Positions 10,670 to 19,758 of a DNA stretch of 64,000 nucleotides are shown here, piece after piece (the stretch's first letter is position 1; each line of letters opens with the position of its first letter). The DNA is from Candidatus Villigracilaceae bacterium (GTDB lineage Bacteria; Chloroflexota; Anaerolineae; Anaerolineales; Villigracilaceae). Made by a program: the position numbers and the translations under genes. The stretch covers positions 124,001 to 188,000 of the forward strand of contig JAPKMP010000003.1 in the NCBI GenBank assembly GCA_026645935.1, read 5' to 3'. Under the pieces are notes generated by a model. The model was not told the DNA's origin and ran no database searches. It saw only the letters and a program-made list of their open reading frames with translations.

Positions 10670-10698
10670 TTGACTCATTGGGGGAATCGTGTCAGAAT
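10670..10698 (+). promoter_or_regulatory. Candidate sigma70-type promoter before the MarR-like regulator
   Basis: TTGACT at 10670-10675 and CAGAAT at 10693-10698 are separated by exactly 17 bases. Transcription would start near 10705, only about 13 bases before the chosen ATG at 10718, so the leader would be very short. It lies in the gap between a GT4 gene and the regulator, where a new transcript is expected. Confidence 0.5.
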
Positions 10699-10717
10699 TC
10701 AAAAACTGAACGCTCAC

Positions 10718-11182
10718 ATGAATACAAAGATCAAACCGCACGAATATGCCCTGCTGGACGAGATCGCACAGGATTCCCTCGTCACGCAGGCGAGCCTTTC
10801 AAAACGCCTCGGCATCGCTGTTGGGAGCGTCAACTGGTACATTAAACGTCTCATCTCCCGCGGCTGGGTCAAGGTCTCGCACCTCGACCGCACCCGCCTG
10901 CAATACGATCTGACCTCTGAAGGCATGAAGGTTTTTACTCAACGCGCCATGAACTATGCGCGGGATTCACTCAAGGTCTACGGCGGGCTGCGCGAGAAAG
11001 CAAAAGTGCTTGCCGCTGACTTAAAACAAAAAGGCGTGAAAAGCGTTTACCTGAACGGCGACGAGCCAATGATGGATATTTTGCGCCTGACTTGCATCGA
11101 AGCTGGGCTGAAAATCAGCGACCTGCCCGATGACTACATCCTCGAATCCGATGGGCGCGGGTATCGAATCCGTTCGAGTTAA
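10718..11182 (+). CDS. MarR-like winged-helix regulator of glycan genes
   Basis: A 154-residue protein with a winged-helix DNA-binding domain at about 5-70: the ASLSKRLGIAVGSVNWYIKRL stretch is a clear helix-turn-helix and is followed by a wing (HLDRTRLQYDLT). The second half (about 85-135) looks like a small alpha/beta domain (VKSVYLNGDEPMMD) and is not a standard MarR dimer helix set. Similar proteins occur in exopolysaccharide clusters as MarR-type EPS-associated regulators. I chose the ATG at 10718; the open frame reaches back to 10637 through the likely promoter. It is the only obvious regulator here and may control the wlb/wbp and export genes downstream. Confidence 0.75.
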   Translation: MNTKIKPHEYALLDEIAQDSLVTQASLSKRLGIAVGSVNWYIKRLISRGWVKVSHLDRTRLQYDLTSEGMKVFTQRAMNYARDSLKVYGGLREKAKVLAADLKQKGVKSVYLNGDEPMMDILRLTCIEAGLKISDLPDDYILESDGRGYRIRSS

Positions 11183-11193
11183 CAAAGGAGAAC

Positions 11194-12135
11194 ATGATAA
11201 ATAATTTTGCCGTGATCGGCGTCGGCGGTTACATTGCGCCCCGCCACTTGAAAGCAATAAGAGATACGGGTAATCGGCTTGTTGCGGCCGTGGACCCGAA
11301 AGATTCGGTCGGTATCCTCGATCAGTATTCCTACGATGTGAAGTTCTTTACCGAGATCGAGCGCTTTGATCGCCATCTGGAAAAACTTCGCCGCGGATTC
11401 GAAGCCGAACGCATCCATTATGTTTCGATCTGTTCGCCGAACTATTTGCATGATGCACACTGCCGCCTTGCCCTGCGTGTTGGCGCGGATGTGATTTGCG
11501 AAAAGCCTTTGGTGATCAACCCCTGGAATTTGGATGCCCTCGAAGAGATCGAAGCAGAGACGAAACACCGCATCTTTACGATCCTACAATTGCGTGTCCA
11601 CCCCAGCCTGATCAAACTCCGTGAGATGCTGCGATCCGCGAAGGATATCCACGATGTGGAACTTACCTACGTCACCAGCCGCGGTCCGTGGTATCAAGTT
11701 TCTTGGAAGGGTGACCACGATAAATCTGGCGGTGTGGCGACGAATATCGGGATTCACTTTTTCGACCTGCTGATGTGGTTGTTTGGGTCGGTAAATGGCA
11801 TCAAGGTCTATCACAAGGATGACGAGCGCATGTCCGGTTTTATCGAATTGGAGCGGGCGCGGGTAAGATGGTTCCTCTCGGTGGATAAGAACGACCTGCC
11901 CGAGCAGGCAAAGGCACATGGCAAGACCACGTATCGCTCGATCACAGTGGACGGGAAAGAAATCGAATTTTCCGAAGGTTTTACCGACCTGCATACGAAA
12001 GTTTACGAGGAGACACTCGCCAACCGCGGGTTTGGCATCAAGGAAGCCCGTCCCTCCGTGCAGTTGACGCATGATATCCGGCAAGCCCCACTCTCTCCCG
12101 TCGACACGCTGGCGCATCCGTTGCTGAGGAAATAA
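11194..12135 (+). CDS. wlbA: UDP-GlcNAc uronate 3-dehydrogenase, WlbA/WbpB-like (Gfo/Idh/MocA)
   Basis: A 313-residue Gfo/Idh/MocA oxidoreductase with a Rossmann motif ([11 protein letters not shown], 9-19), the catalytic E-K-P at 103-105, and [14 protein letters not shown] with His188. The sequence style ([19 protein letters not shown]) matches WlbA/WbpB, which oxidises C3 of UDP-GlcNAc uronate using NAD. The next two genes encode the matching N-acetyltransferase and aminotransferase, so the pathway assignment rests on both sequence and operon. AAAGGAG precedes the ATG. A UDP-GlcNAc 6-dehydrogenase (WbpA), which would supply the substrate, is not in the window. Confidence 0.88.
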   Translation: MINNFAVIGVGGYIAPRHLKAIRDTGNRLVAAVDPKDSVGILDQYSYDVKFFTEIERFDRHLEKLRRGFEAERIHYVSICSPNYLHDAHCRLALRVGADVICEKPLVINPWNLDALEEIEAETKHRIFTILQLRVHPSLIKLREMLRSAKDIHDVELTYVTSRGPWYQVSWKGDHDKSGGVATNIGIHFFDLLMWLFGSVNGIKVYHKDDERMSGFIELERARVRWFLSVDKNDLPEQAKAHGKTTYRSITVDGKEIEFSEGFTDLHTKVYEETLANRGFGIKEARPSVQLTHDIRQAPLSPVDTLAHPLLRK

Positions 12136-12137
12136 AA

Positions 12138-12719
12138 ATGGGTGATTATTTTGTGCATGAATCCAGCTATGTCGACGAAGGCGCAGAAATCGGCGCCGGG
12201 ACGAAGATCTGGCATTTCTGTCACGTCATGCCGCGCGCGAAAATCGGTGAACGCTGCAACATCGGGCAGAATGTGCTTGTTTCTTCTGGTGTTACCATTG
12301 GGACGAACGTGAAGATTCAGAATAATGTTTCGCTTTATACCGGTGTGACCGTGGAAGATGATGTCTTCCTTGGGCCTTCGATGGTGTTTACGAATGTCAT
12401 CAATCCGCGCAGTCATGTCAGCCGCAAGGACGAGTACAAGACCACGCTGGTGAAGAAGGGCGCGTCCATCGGCGCAAATGCCACCATCGTGTGTGGGACG
12501 ACACTGGGACGCTTTTGTTTCGTCGGCGCGGGAGCAGTGGTGACAAAGGACGTACCCGACTACGCGCTGGTGTACGGTACCCCAGCCCGCATCCGGGGAT
12601 GGGTGTGTCAATGCGGTGAACAATTGAACTTCGAGGGCGAACGCGCCGTCTGCTCGAAGTGTGGAGACGCTTACAGGAAACAGGATCAGGTTGTGATGCC
12701 GGAAAGAGGCGTTAAATGA
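12138..12719 (+). CDS. wbpD: UDP-3-amino uronate N-acetyltransferase, WbpD-like (left-handed beta helix)
   Basis: A 193-residue acyltransferase made of hexapeptide repeats (about 10-150; for example [37 protein letters not shown]). The C-terminus has two Cys pairs (CQCGEQ and CSKCGD, about 157-178) that could bind zinc. WbpD acetylates the 3-amino group of the UDP-2-acetamido-3-amino uronate made by the dehydrogenase and aminotransferase encoded on either side. It lies 2 bases after wlbA and overlaps the aminotransferase by 4 bases. Paralogues acting on other amino sugars cannot be excluded, but the three-gene set makes this call strong. Confidence 0.87.
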   Translation: MGDYFVHESSYVDEGAEIGAGTKIWHFCHVMPRAKIGERCNIGQNVLVSSGVTIGTNVKIQNNVSLYTGVTVEDDVFLGPSMVFTNVINPRSHVSRKDEYKTTLVKKGASIGANATIVCGTTLGRFCFVGAGAVVTKDVPDYALVYGTPARIRGWVCQCGEQLNFEGERAVCSKCGDAYRKQDQVVMPERGVK

Positions 12720-13816
12720 TTTCATTGGTCGATCTCACTGCGCAATATCATTCCATCAAGAAGGAAATCGATGCGGCGGTTCTATCCACGCTCGAGTCGG
12801 GGCATTTCATCCTCGGTCCGCAAGTTGTGAAGTTCGAGGAAAGCGTCGCTTCATATCTGGGAGTCAAACACGCGATAGGTCTTGCTTCCGGCACGGACGC
12901 GCTTGTGATTGCAATGCGCGCCTTGAATATCGGCGAAGGCGACGAGGTTATCATCCCGGCGTATACTTTTTTTGCCACGGCGGGCACGGTCATGTCTGTG
13001 GGCGCGAAACCGGTGATCGTGGACATTGATCCGCAGAGCTATCAGATCGATGTGAGCAAGATCGAAGCCGCGATCACGCCGAAGACGAAGGCGATCATTC
13101 CCGTGCATTTGTATGGGCATCCAGCGGAGATGAATCCAATTTTGGAAATTGCCCGCAAACGCAGTTTGAAAGTGATCGAAGATAATGCACAGGGATTTGG
13201 CGCGGAATATCTTGGAAAAAAAACCGGTTCGATGGGCGACATCGGCTGTTTGAGTTTCTTCCCGACTAAAAATCTCGGCGCATACGGTGACGGCGGCATG
13301 GTGGTCACCGATGACGATTCTCTTGCCGAACAGATGCGTATGCTGCGCGCGCACGGCTGGAAGAAAAAATATTATTCCGAGATGGTCGGCTATAACAGCC
13401 GTCTCGATGCCATGCAAGCGGCTATCCTGCAAGCCAAGTTCCCGCATCTGGACGAATGGAACGAAAAGCGCCGCGAGTTATCCAAACGCTATAACGAATA
13501 TCTCGCGCCACTGGGGATTGTCACGCCGGTGGAACGCGAGTGGGCAAAACACGTTTATCACCTCTACATCATCCGCTCTGCGAATCGCGATGAGTTGCAG
13601 GCATTCTTGAAAGAAAAGGGAATCGCTTCGGAAGTGTATTACCCGATCCCGCCGCATCTTTCGGTGCCATGCCGCAAGTATGGCTACAAAGAAGGCGACT
13701 TTCCACTTGCAGAAAAAGCAGCGAAGGAAACGCTTGCCCTGCCGCTTTACCCGGAGTTGACTTTGAACCAGCAGGATGAAGTGATTGCGACAGTGAAGGA
13801 ATTTGTGAGTAAATAA
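12716..13816 (+). CDS. wbpE: Sugar 3-aminotransferase, WbpE/WlbC-like (DegT/DnrJ/EryC1/StrS)
   Basis: A 366-residue PLP-dependent sugar aminotransferase. Lys185 in [14 protein letters not shown] is the Schiff-base lysine; D156 and Q159 ([10 protein letters not shown]) contact the cofactor; LASGTDAL (57-63) binds the phosphate. With WlbA and WbpD it would turn UDP-GlcNAc uronate into the 2,3-diacetamido sugar. It is the only DegT-type aminotransferase in the window, so it might in principle also serve the legionaminic acid step normally done by LegC, though its neighbours argue for WbpE. The gene contains an A8 run at about 13216. Confidence 0.88.
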   Translation: MISLVDLTAQYHSIKKEIDAAVLSTLESGHFILGPQVVKFEESVASYLGVKHAIGLASGTDALVIAMRALNIGEGDEVIIPAYTFFATAGTVMSVGAKPVIVDIDPQSYQIDVSKIEAAITPKTKAIIPVHLYGHPAEMNPILEIARKRSLKVIEDNAQGFGAEYLGKKTGSMGDIGCLSFFPTKNLGAYGDGGMVVTDDDSLAEQMRMLRAHGWKKKYYSEMVGYNSRLDAMQAAILQAKFPHLDEWNEKRRELSKRYNEYLAPLGIVTPVEREWAKHVYHLYIIRSANRDELQAFLKEKGIASEVYYPIPPHLSVPCRKYGYKEGDFPLAEKAAKETLALPLYPELTLNQQDEVIATVKEFVSK

Positions 13817-14680
13817 ATGACGACGGATTTGAAGGCAATGGAAGAAAACTGGTCGCTGGTCATCCGCCCGCAGCGCGCGTGGTGGGATTTGCGGCTGGGC
13901 GAACTGTGGCGCTACCGCGACCTGGTGTGGCTTTTCGTCTGGCGAGATTTTGTGGCGTATTACAAGCAGACAGTACTGGGTCCGCTCTGGTACCTCATCC
14001 AGCCGATCATGACAACCGGGGTTTTTACCATTATCTTCGGGAATATTGCCCAACTATCCACTGATGGATTACCGCCGTTCCTCTTTTATCTTGCAGGCAA
14101 TACTGTGTGGACGTATTTCTCTGCGAGTCTCACCAGCACCTCCAGCACGTTTACCAGCAACGCGGGCTTGTTCGGCAAGGTGTATTTCCCACGGCTTGTC
14201 ATTCCACTGTCTATTGTTATCTCCCAGATTATTTCGTTTGGGCTTCGCTTCCTAGTGTTTCTGGGGTTCCTCATTTATTTCATGTCCGCCGGGTCGGATG
14301 TACGCCCGAACTGGTGGATCTTGATCCTCCCCTTTCAGCTTGTCATCATGGCGGGGCTGGGATTGGGACTCGGCATCATCGTCTCTTCACTCACCACCAA
14401 ATACCGCGATCTCCAGCAGCTGGTGGCGTTTGGGGCGCAATTGCTGATGTACGGCACGCCGGTTATTTATCCTCTTTCTTCCATTACAGGAGGATGGCGC
14501 TGGCTGATTCTTGCCAACCCCATGACGCCGGTGGTGGAGTCCTTTCGCCTCGCGTTTTTGGGGACGAGTGCGATGTCTCCCGTTTATCTTCTTTACAGCC
14601 TCGGGTTTACTTTTGTAGTTCTTCTTATTGGCGTGTTGATCTTCAATCGCGTCGAGAACAACTTCATGGATACGGTTTAG
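13817..14680 (+). CDS. wzm: ABC-2 type polysaccharide exporter, membrane subunit (Wzm-like)
   Basis: A 287-residue protein with six hydrophobic segments after a cytoplasmic N-terminal stretch (WELWRYRDLVWLFVWRDF-like region at about 28-48), the normal layout of Wzm/KpsM/TagG permeases. It forms the channel for finished undecaprenyl-linked glycan, powered by the ATPase encoded 2 bases downstream. Its presence says that chains are completed on the cytoplasmic side, in contrast to a Wzx/Wzy route; no Wzx or Wzy was recognised. Confidence 0.92.
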   Translation: MTTDLKAMEENWSLVIRPQRAWWDLRLGELWRYRDLVWLFVWRDFVAYYKQTVLGPLWYLIQPIMTTGVFTIIFGNIAQLSTDGLPPFLFYLAGNTVWTYFSASLTSTSSTFTSNAGLFGKVYFPRLVIPLSIVISQIISFGLRFLVFLGFLIYFMSAGSDVRPNWWILILPFQLVIMAGLGLGLGIIVSSLTTKYRDLQQLVAFGAQLLMYGTPVIYPLSSITGGWRWLILANPMTPVVESFRLAFLGTSAMSPVYLLYSLGFTFVVLLIGVLIFNRVENNFMDTV

Positions 14681-14682
14681 CC

Positions 14683-15948
14683 ATGTCCGATACCGTCATT
14701 TCTGTCGAACGTCTTTCCAAGACCTATCAACTCGGTGTGATCGGCACCGGCACGTTTTTCGGCGATGTGAATCGCTGGTGGGCGAAGAAATTGGGAAAGC
14801 CGGATCCTTATGCAAAGATCGGTGAAAAGGATCATGGCAATCGTATGGGGGAGACGATCCATGCGTTACGGGATGTCAGTTTTAAGGTGCCTCAGGGTGA
14901 GGCGCTGGGTATTATTGGGCGCAATGGAGCGGGGAAGAGCACATTACTTAAGATCCTTTCACGGGTTACCGCACCTACCTCAGGCGCAGTAAAGACCAAA
15001 GGTCGAGTTGCCAGTTTATTGGAAGTGGGAACCGGTTTTCATCCTGAACTGACTGGGCGCGAGAATATTTATCTAAATGGCGCGATTTTGGGTATGAGCC
15101 GTGTCGAGGTTAATCAAAAATTCGATGAGATCGTGGATTTCTCTGGCGTGGAGAAATTTATTGACACACCAGTGAAACGTTATTCCAGCGGTATGTATGT
15201 GCGCCTTGCGTTTTCGGTGGCGGCGCATTTGGAACCTGATATTTTGGTCGTGGATGAAGTGTTGGCTGTGGGGGATCTGGAGTTTCAGAACAAATGCCTC
15301 GGTCGGATGGGAGAAGTTAGTCAAGGAGGGCGGACGGTGCTGTTTGTAAGCCATAATATGGGCGCCATCTCGCGCTTCTGTTCACGTGTGATATTGATGC
15401 AGAAGGGCGAAATTCTTGTAGATGGACCGACTCGGAATGTAATTGATGCCTACCATGAAAATATTCAGGGAAGACGCGAAGTCGTCGAAAGTGACCGTGT
15501 AGTGACGACTCCCATGGGGTTTGTGAGATGGTCTGTGGGAGAGGATAGTGGCGGGATGTCATACCAAACCCAGTCTCTAAAGCCTTTAACGATGACATTT
15601 CGATTGTTTGTAAATGAACCCGTTCGGCAGGCCCATTTTGGTCTCGCCATTTACTCTACAGACGGGCAGTTGATCTGGGCAATGAAGACCGCAGATACTT
15701 ACAAGGAATACTTGGATTTTGATACTGGTGCATACGATATTCAATTTATGTTCCCTTCATTGCCATTAAGGGAAGGTAATTATTTTTTGAAGGTTTCAGC
15801 AAATACGAGACTTAAGCAGTATGATGTTTGGGATGTTGAGCCTGCATTAGAGATTGTCACAAAAACAGATTCTGTGCTGCCTAACAGATGGCAGGGTGTT
15901 GTGAATATGCCTTGTGAAGTTAATATTTTGCCGACTGGAGAAAAATAA
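14683..15948 (+). CDS. wzt: ABC polysaccharide exporter ATPase with C-terminal carbohydrate-binding domain (Wzt-like)
   Basis: A 421-residue ATPase: Walker A GRNGAGKS (79-86), signature YSSGM (167-171), Walker B ILVVDE (187-192). After about residue 250 comes a beta-rich domain of about 170 residues, like the Wzt C-terminal domain that recognises the modified end of the chain before export. Such long Wzt proteins usually work with a terminator that methylates or otherwise caps the non-reducing end; the methyltransferase at 15951 starts 2 bases after and is a good candidate. I chose the ATG at 14683; upstream in-frame sequence overlaps wzm in another frame. AT content rises in the 3' third. 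Confidence 0.93.
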   Translation: MSDTVISVERLSKTYQLGVIGTGTFFGDVNRWWAKKLGKPDPYAKIGEKDHGNRMGETIHALRDVSFKVPQGEALGIIGRNGAGKSTLLKILSRVTAPTSGAVKTKGRVASLLEVGTGFHPELTGRENIYLNGAILGMSRVEVNQKFDEIVDFSGVEKFIDTPVKRYSSGMYVRLAFSVAAHLEPDILVVDEVLAVGDLEFQNKCLGRMGEVSQGGRTVLFVSHNMGAISRFCSRVILMQKGEILVDGPTRNVIDAYHENIQGRREVVESDRVVTTPMGFVRWSVGEDSGGMSYQTQSLKPLTMTFRLFVNEPVRQAHFGLAIYSTDGQLIWAMKTADTYKEYLDFDTGAYDIQFMFPSLPLREGNYFLKVSANTRLKQYDVWDVEPALEIVTKTDSVLPNRWQGVVNMPCEVNILPTGEK

Positions 15949-15950
15949 AC

Positions 15951-16733
15951 ATGAATGATATTGTCAGGAACTCAATGTTTGCCGTTGGAAAAAAAATGAA
16001 GTCGATGGGAGAGAAACTTATAACTCGCTCCAGGTTTTTGAAATCTGAAAAAGAAAAAATAAAGATTTTTCAAAATGAAACTTATCAGCAGATCAATAAT
16101 GCCCGCCTTAAGCATCTTGCTTCATTAAATCTTCCGTTGGCCGGAAAAACAGTGTTGGAAGTTGGCGCTGGCGTTGGACTTCATACTCATTTTTTTGAAG
16201 AATTGGACTGTAAAGTAGTTTCCACTGATGGACGTGAGGAAAATGTTGATGACATGAAACGACATTTTCCAAACAGGGATAATCGCCTGTTTAACCTTTT
16301 GGATTTCGATTCTTACGCCTCATTCGGAGAGTTTGATATCGTTTATTGCTATGGAACACTCTATCATACACCCAAGCCAGGTGAAATACTAAAAGGATTA
16401 AGCTCTCTCAGCCGTGAGATGTTGCTTCTGGAAACTTGTGTAACGCCAGGGGAGCATATTGGTATTCATCTCACCCTTGAAACAGAGTCTTTTGATCAGG
16501 CTATTGGAGTTGTCGGGTGCCGCCCCACCCGCCCATGGATTATGGAAGCCTTGAAAAAATATTGTGGTTACTCGTATGTTACGAAAACTCAGCCCAATCA
16601 TATTGACTTTGATCTTGACTGGCAGATACCCGTGAAAAAGCAAAATCACCGTGCTGTATTTGTTGGTTCCAAAAAAACTATTATCAACCCGCTACTTTTA
16701 ACCGAATTGCCAGATTTTCAAGAGCGCAATTAA
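15951..16733 (+). CDS. Class I SAM-dependent methyltransferase
   Basis: A 260-residue methyltransferase with motif I LEVGAGVGLHTHFF (about 69-82), an acidic end to strand 2 (VSTDGRE), and YCYGTLYHT in the post-II region. It directly follows Wzt by 2 bases. In ABC-exported O-antigens a chain-terminating methyltransferase is often encoded beside Wzt, so capping the chain end is a fair guess, but the sequence does not show its substrate. The first codons contain an A8 run (about 15989). Base composition is clearly more AT-rich than in the genes before wzt. Confidence 0.82.
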   Translation: MNDIVRNSMFAVGKKMKSMGEKLITRSRFLKSEKEKIKIFQNETYQQINNARLKHLASLNLPLAGKTVLEVGAGVGLHTHFFEELDCKVVSTDGREENVDDMKRHFPNRDNRLFNLLDFDSYASFGEFDIVYCYGTLYHTPKPGEILKGLSSLSREMLLLETCVTPGEHIGIHLTLETESFDQAIGVVGCRPTRPWIMEALKKYCGYSYVTKTQPNHIDFDLDWQIPVKKQNHRAVFVGSKKTIINPLLLTELPDFQERN

Positions 16734-16816
16734 TTATTCGTAATGATTTCTAAAGAGATTTGCTTTCAGCCTGGTAATTATTTAATACTGACTATTGCTT
16801 TTGATTGGAAATGTAA

Positions 16817-17815
16817 ATGAAGGAATTGATTCTGAAAGCCTTGCTGTTTATTGCCAGTTATGTTCGTGCCTTGATGCCGTTTGCAATTGGTATGGCTAAA
16901 AGATATTTAGAGGTCGAATATCGTTCAGCATTAACTGGTGGCGAACTTTCCTTGAAGGCAAAAAAATTACAGTACCTTGCATTGCTCCGAAAGAAACTCC
17001 ATCCCCCGACGGAGTTTTACCCAATCACCATATCCTTGGAATCTGGAATATCTCTAAAGGCAAATTTGTGCCAACAGTACTGTGGTGACATCTATTATGG
17101 CTTGGGTTTTGAAAAAAACGAATTGGCATTGGTGAAGCGTCTAATAGCTTTGAATGACACCGTCTTGGATGTAGGGGCAAATATTGGAATTTATACTGTT
17201 TTGGTAGCAGATCTTGTTGGTTGTGGCGGAAAGGTTTATTCCTTTGAGCCGTTGCCTGATGTGTTCAGCATGTTGGGTGAAAATGTTGCGACAAACCAGT
17301 GTGTGAATGTTTCAATTAATCAAGTTGCAGTCAGCGATAATAACGGTGAAGCGCAAATTTTTGTGAATACCCAGAATGCTTTGTCCAGTTTGGGGAACAC
17401 CAATCGCGGCAAAGTTCTTCGTTCCCAGAAAGTTTCTGTGGTTAGTTTGGATGCGTATGCTGAGGCGTCTGCCATAGAACATGCTGATTTTCTGAAAATT
17501 GATGTTGAAGGATATGAAGGGCATGTTTTACGCGGGGCGCTAAAGCTGATCAGGAATTCGCCAGACCTTGTGATTATGAGTGAACTAGCAAGAAAAAATT
17601 TTGAGCCACTGGGATTTTCTGTGAATGAAGTTATAACCTTTATGGTTGATCTTGGTTTTGAAGCATGGATGATGGAAAATCACGCTGAAATACAATTGTA
17701 TCCCGTCATAATGCAGTCAGGTGAGTATCCGTTCCAAAATTTTCTTTTTATTAGACCTGATAGTGCGAAATATTCACTATTGAAAGATTATATGACGCTT
17801 GGCCAGGTGCATTAA
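16817..17815 (+). CDS. FkbM family methyltransferase, copy 1
   Basis: A 332-residue protein with an N-terminal region of about 95 residues that includes a hydrophobic stretch, then a FkbM methyltransferase domain: LDVGANIGIY (117-126), FEPLPDVF, and KIDVEGYEGHVLRGA (about 222-236). FkbM enzymes O-methylate sugars or related hydroxyls. It sits in the AT-rich patch. The 83 bases before it are AT-rich with no gene and no convincing promoter. It overlaps nothing upstream; the next FkbM gene begins 1 base after its stop. Confidence 0.86.
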   Translation: MKELILKALLFIASYVRALMPFAIGMAKRYLEVEYRSALTGGELSLKAKKLQYLALLRKKLHPPTEFYPITISLESGISLKANLCQQYCGDIYYGLGFEKNELALVKRLIALNDTVLDVGANIGIYTVLVADLVGCGGKVYSFEPLPDVFSMLGENVATNQCVNVSINQVAVSDNNGEAQIFVNTQNALSSLGNTNRGKVLRSQKVSVVSLDAYAEASAIEHADFLKIDVEGYEGHVLRGALKLIRNSPDLVIMSELARKNFEPLGFSVNEVITFMVDLGFEAWMMENHAEIQLYPVIMQSGEYPFQNFLFIRPDSAKYSLLKDYMTLGQVH

Positions 17816-17816
17816 G

Positions 17817-18800
17817 ATGATAGATCTTCCAGAAGAAATCAAACGATCTTTTGTGTATGTGGATTGCGGTGCGCGTGGCGAAAGCAACCATGCTTTCGTT
17901 TCCGCTTTTCCTGGTGTGCAATATATTGGGTTTGAGGCAGATCCAAGTGAAGCGGCGAGAGTTCAAGTTGATGTCAAGAATGGCGGAAGGATTTTTCCCG
18001 TTGCCCTTGGCGATTCGAAAGCCAGCCTCCCCTTTTATATGACAAGAAATCCTGCATGTTCATCATTTCTTGAACCTGACCCCTCTCTGTTTTCTCAATT
18101 TCTTGATGCTTCTTCGGATATCGAAATTGAGTCTCAGGTGGAACTCCCTGTTGTTAAGATTGACGATTACCTTCCATCCATGAATGTTGTTTCCGTTGAT
18201 TTTATGGAGCTTGATACACAAGGAAGCGAATTAAGCATCCTCGTGGGCTCTGAGCGTTTTCTGAAAGATACAGTTCTTGGTTTGCGGATCGAAGTGGAGT
18301 TTTTCCCCATTTACAAAGATCAGCCGCTGTTTGCCGATGTTGATACTTATGCCAGGTCTCATGGGTTTGAACTTTTCGACCTGTCCAGGCATCGATACCG
18401 TAGAGCGGGCGCTCCCAAAGGTTTTCCCACAATTGGACAGGTTGTTTATGGACATGCCATCTACTTGAAAAATTACCGCTTGTTCCAGGGAGATGATGCC
18501 TGGCTTAGAATATTAAAACTGATCATGATCGCTGACTTTTTTGGATTTAAAGATTATGTGTATGAGATGATCGATTATTTAGAGAAACAACCTCACTTGC
18601 AGGACAGAGAAATATTTCTAGGGATCTTTGATAGGTACAAAGGTAGTTTGGCCCCACGTACGAGAGTGCATTCCATTCTAAACCTGATCAAATATTTACG
18701 GCTTCAAAAAATCTTTGAACGCCTTCTTCGCATTGGAGAAAAAATTTCTGATGCATACCGGGCTGACATCCGCCAAAGTCGAAAAACCTGGGCAGACTAA
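17817..18800 (+). CDS. FkbM family methyltransferase, copy 2
   Basis: A 327-residue protein. The SAM-binding region is at the very N-terminus (VDCGARGESNHAF, FEADPSEA), lacking the N-terminal extension of the previous gene. ELDTQGSELSILVG (about 127-140) replaces the usual KID-EG motif, typical of one FkbM branch. The last 110 residues are not part of the methyltransferase fold and are of unknown role. I chose the ATG at 17817, just past the preceding stop, over a TTG at 17799. It lies in the AT-rich patch. Confidence 0.82.
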   Translation: MIDLPEEIKRSFVYVDCGARGESNHAFVSAFPGVQYIGFEADPSEAARVQVDVKNGGRIFPVALGDSKASLPFYMTRNPACSSFLEPDPSLFSQFLDASSDIEIESQVELPVVKIDDYLPSMNVVSVDFMELDTQGSELSILVGSERFLKDTVLGLRIEVEFFPIYKDQPLFADVDTYARSHGFELFDLSRHRYRRAGAPKGFPTIGQVVYGHAIYLKNYRLFQGDDAWLRILKLIMIADFFGFKDYVYEMIDYLEKQPHLQDREIFLGIFDRYKGSLAPRTRVHSILNLIKYLRLQKIFERLLRIGEKISDAYRADIRQSRKTWAD

Positions 18801-18807
18801 GGTTGGA

Positions 18808-19743
18808 ATGTTGCCGGTAAATACAAAAAACGATTACCTGACCATTCTGGTTGCAACCTACAACCGTCTTAACGCGCTCAAGATCGCGATAGATGCCATT
18901 CAGAAGCAGACTCAAACTCCCCATGAGCTGATCGTTATCGATGGTGGCTCGACAGATGGCACTATCGAATACTTGAAATCAAGTAAAGACATAACGCCGG
19001 TATTCCAGGGAAAACTTCTGGGTGTTCCGCGTTCTTACAATGAGGTTTGGCGGCAGGTGAAAAGTAAATATACCTGCTGGCTCAGCGATGATACCGAGTT
19101 GACGAATAATGGTATTGATCTGGCGGTTGAGATTCTTGAGAAAGACCCTGATATTGGCATGGTTGGGCTGAAGACAAAGGACGTAATTGGCTCAAGGATT
19201 GATAAACCCTATGTTGGGGCGTTATCTGAGTATCAGATATTGAATTGTAACCATGGCGTTATGCCTTTCGATCTGGTCAGGTCAATAGGTTTTTTCAATG
19301 AAGATTACCCAATGTACATGGTTGATCCAGACTTGACAGCCTCCATATTGTGTACTGGAAAAAAAGTTGTTATGACGAAGCAAGTATGCGTCTTGCATCG
19401 CCCGGAGTGGGCTTTGTCTGGACGAGCCGCCCAAAAAGAAGCTCGCTTGAAGGGCGTGAACCACTTGAAGATTTACAAGGAGAAATTTGCGTTTCTTCGC
19501 CAGCACTCATTTATTGAAAGGGTGGTCCGGCGTCTTCGCCATTTGGTGCAAGTGCCTGTGATCTCGAATCTTATGTCCAGGTCAATGCATTTGAATTCAC
19601 GCGATCTGAAAAACCTACAAGGCAGCAGATTCATCAGCCCGCTCGACCCTGTTACAAATATCAATAAACCCTTCCATAATGTGCAGCAGATTCCCCGCCG
19701 CGTTCTTCGACGGGAGGGGAATCCATACAAGGCGCTGGTATAG
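18808..19743 (+). CDS. GT2 family glycosyltransferase
   Basis: A 311-residue GT-A fold enzyme: TILVATYNRLNAL near the start, IDGGSTDGT, and a metal-binding region WLSDDTEL (about 85-92), a D-D variant in place of D-x-D. The last 90 residues are basic and may touch the membrane. The ATG at 18808, preceded by AAGG, is preferred; the frame is open further upstream and overlaps the FkbM gene. It probably transfers a sugar during chain assembly. Donor unknown. Confidence 0.82.
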   Translation: MLPVNTKNDYLTILVATYNRLNALKIAIDAIQKQTQTPHELIVIDGGSTDGTIEYLKSSKDITPVFQGKLLGVPRSYNEVWRQVKSKYTCWLSDDTELTNNGIDLAVEILEKDPDIGMVGLKTKDVIGSRIDKPYVGALSEYQILNCNHGVMPFDLVRSIGFFNEDYPMYMVDPDLTASILCTGKKVVMTKQVCVLHRPEWALSGRAAQKEARLKGVNHLKIYKEKFAFLRQHSFIERVVRRLRHLVQVPVISNLMSRSMHLNSRDLKNLQGSRFISPLDPVTNINKPFHNVQQIPRRVLRREGNPYKALV

Positions 19744-19758
19744 ATTGGGAATACACGT

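Noticed and set aside
13216-13223. Homopolymer runs (A8 here and near 15989, C7 at 32691) as phase-variation switches
   Set aside because: Runs of 7-8 are short for slip-strand switching and each gene is in frame; kept only as a remark.
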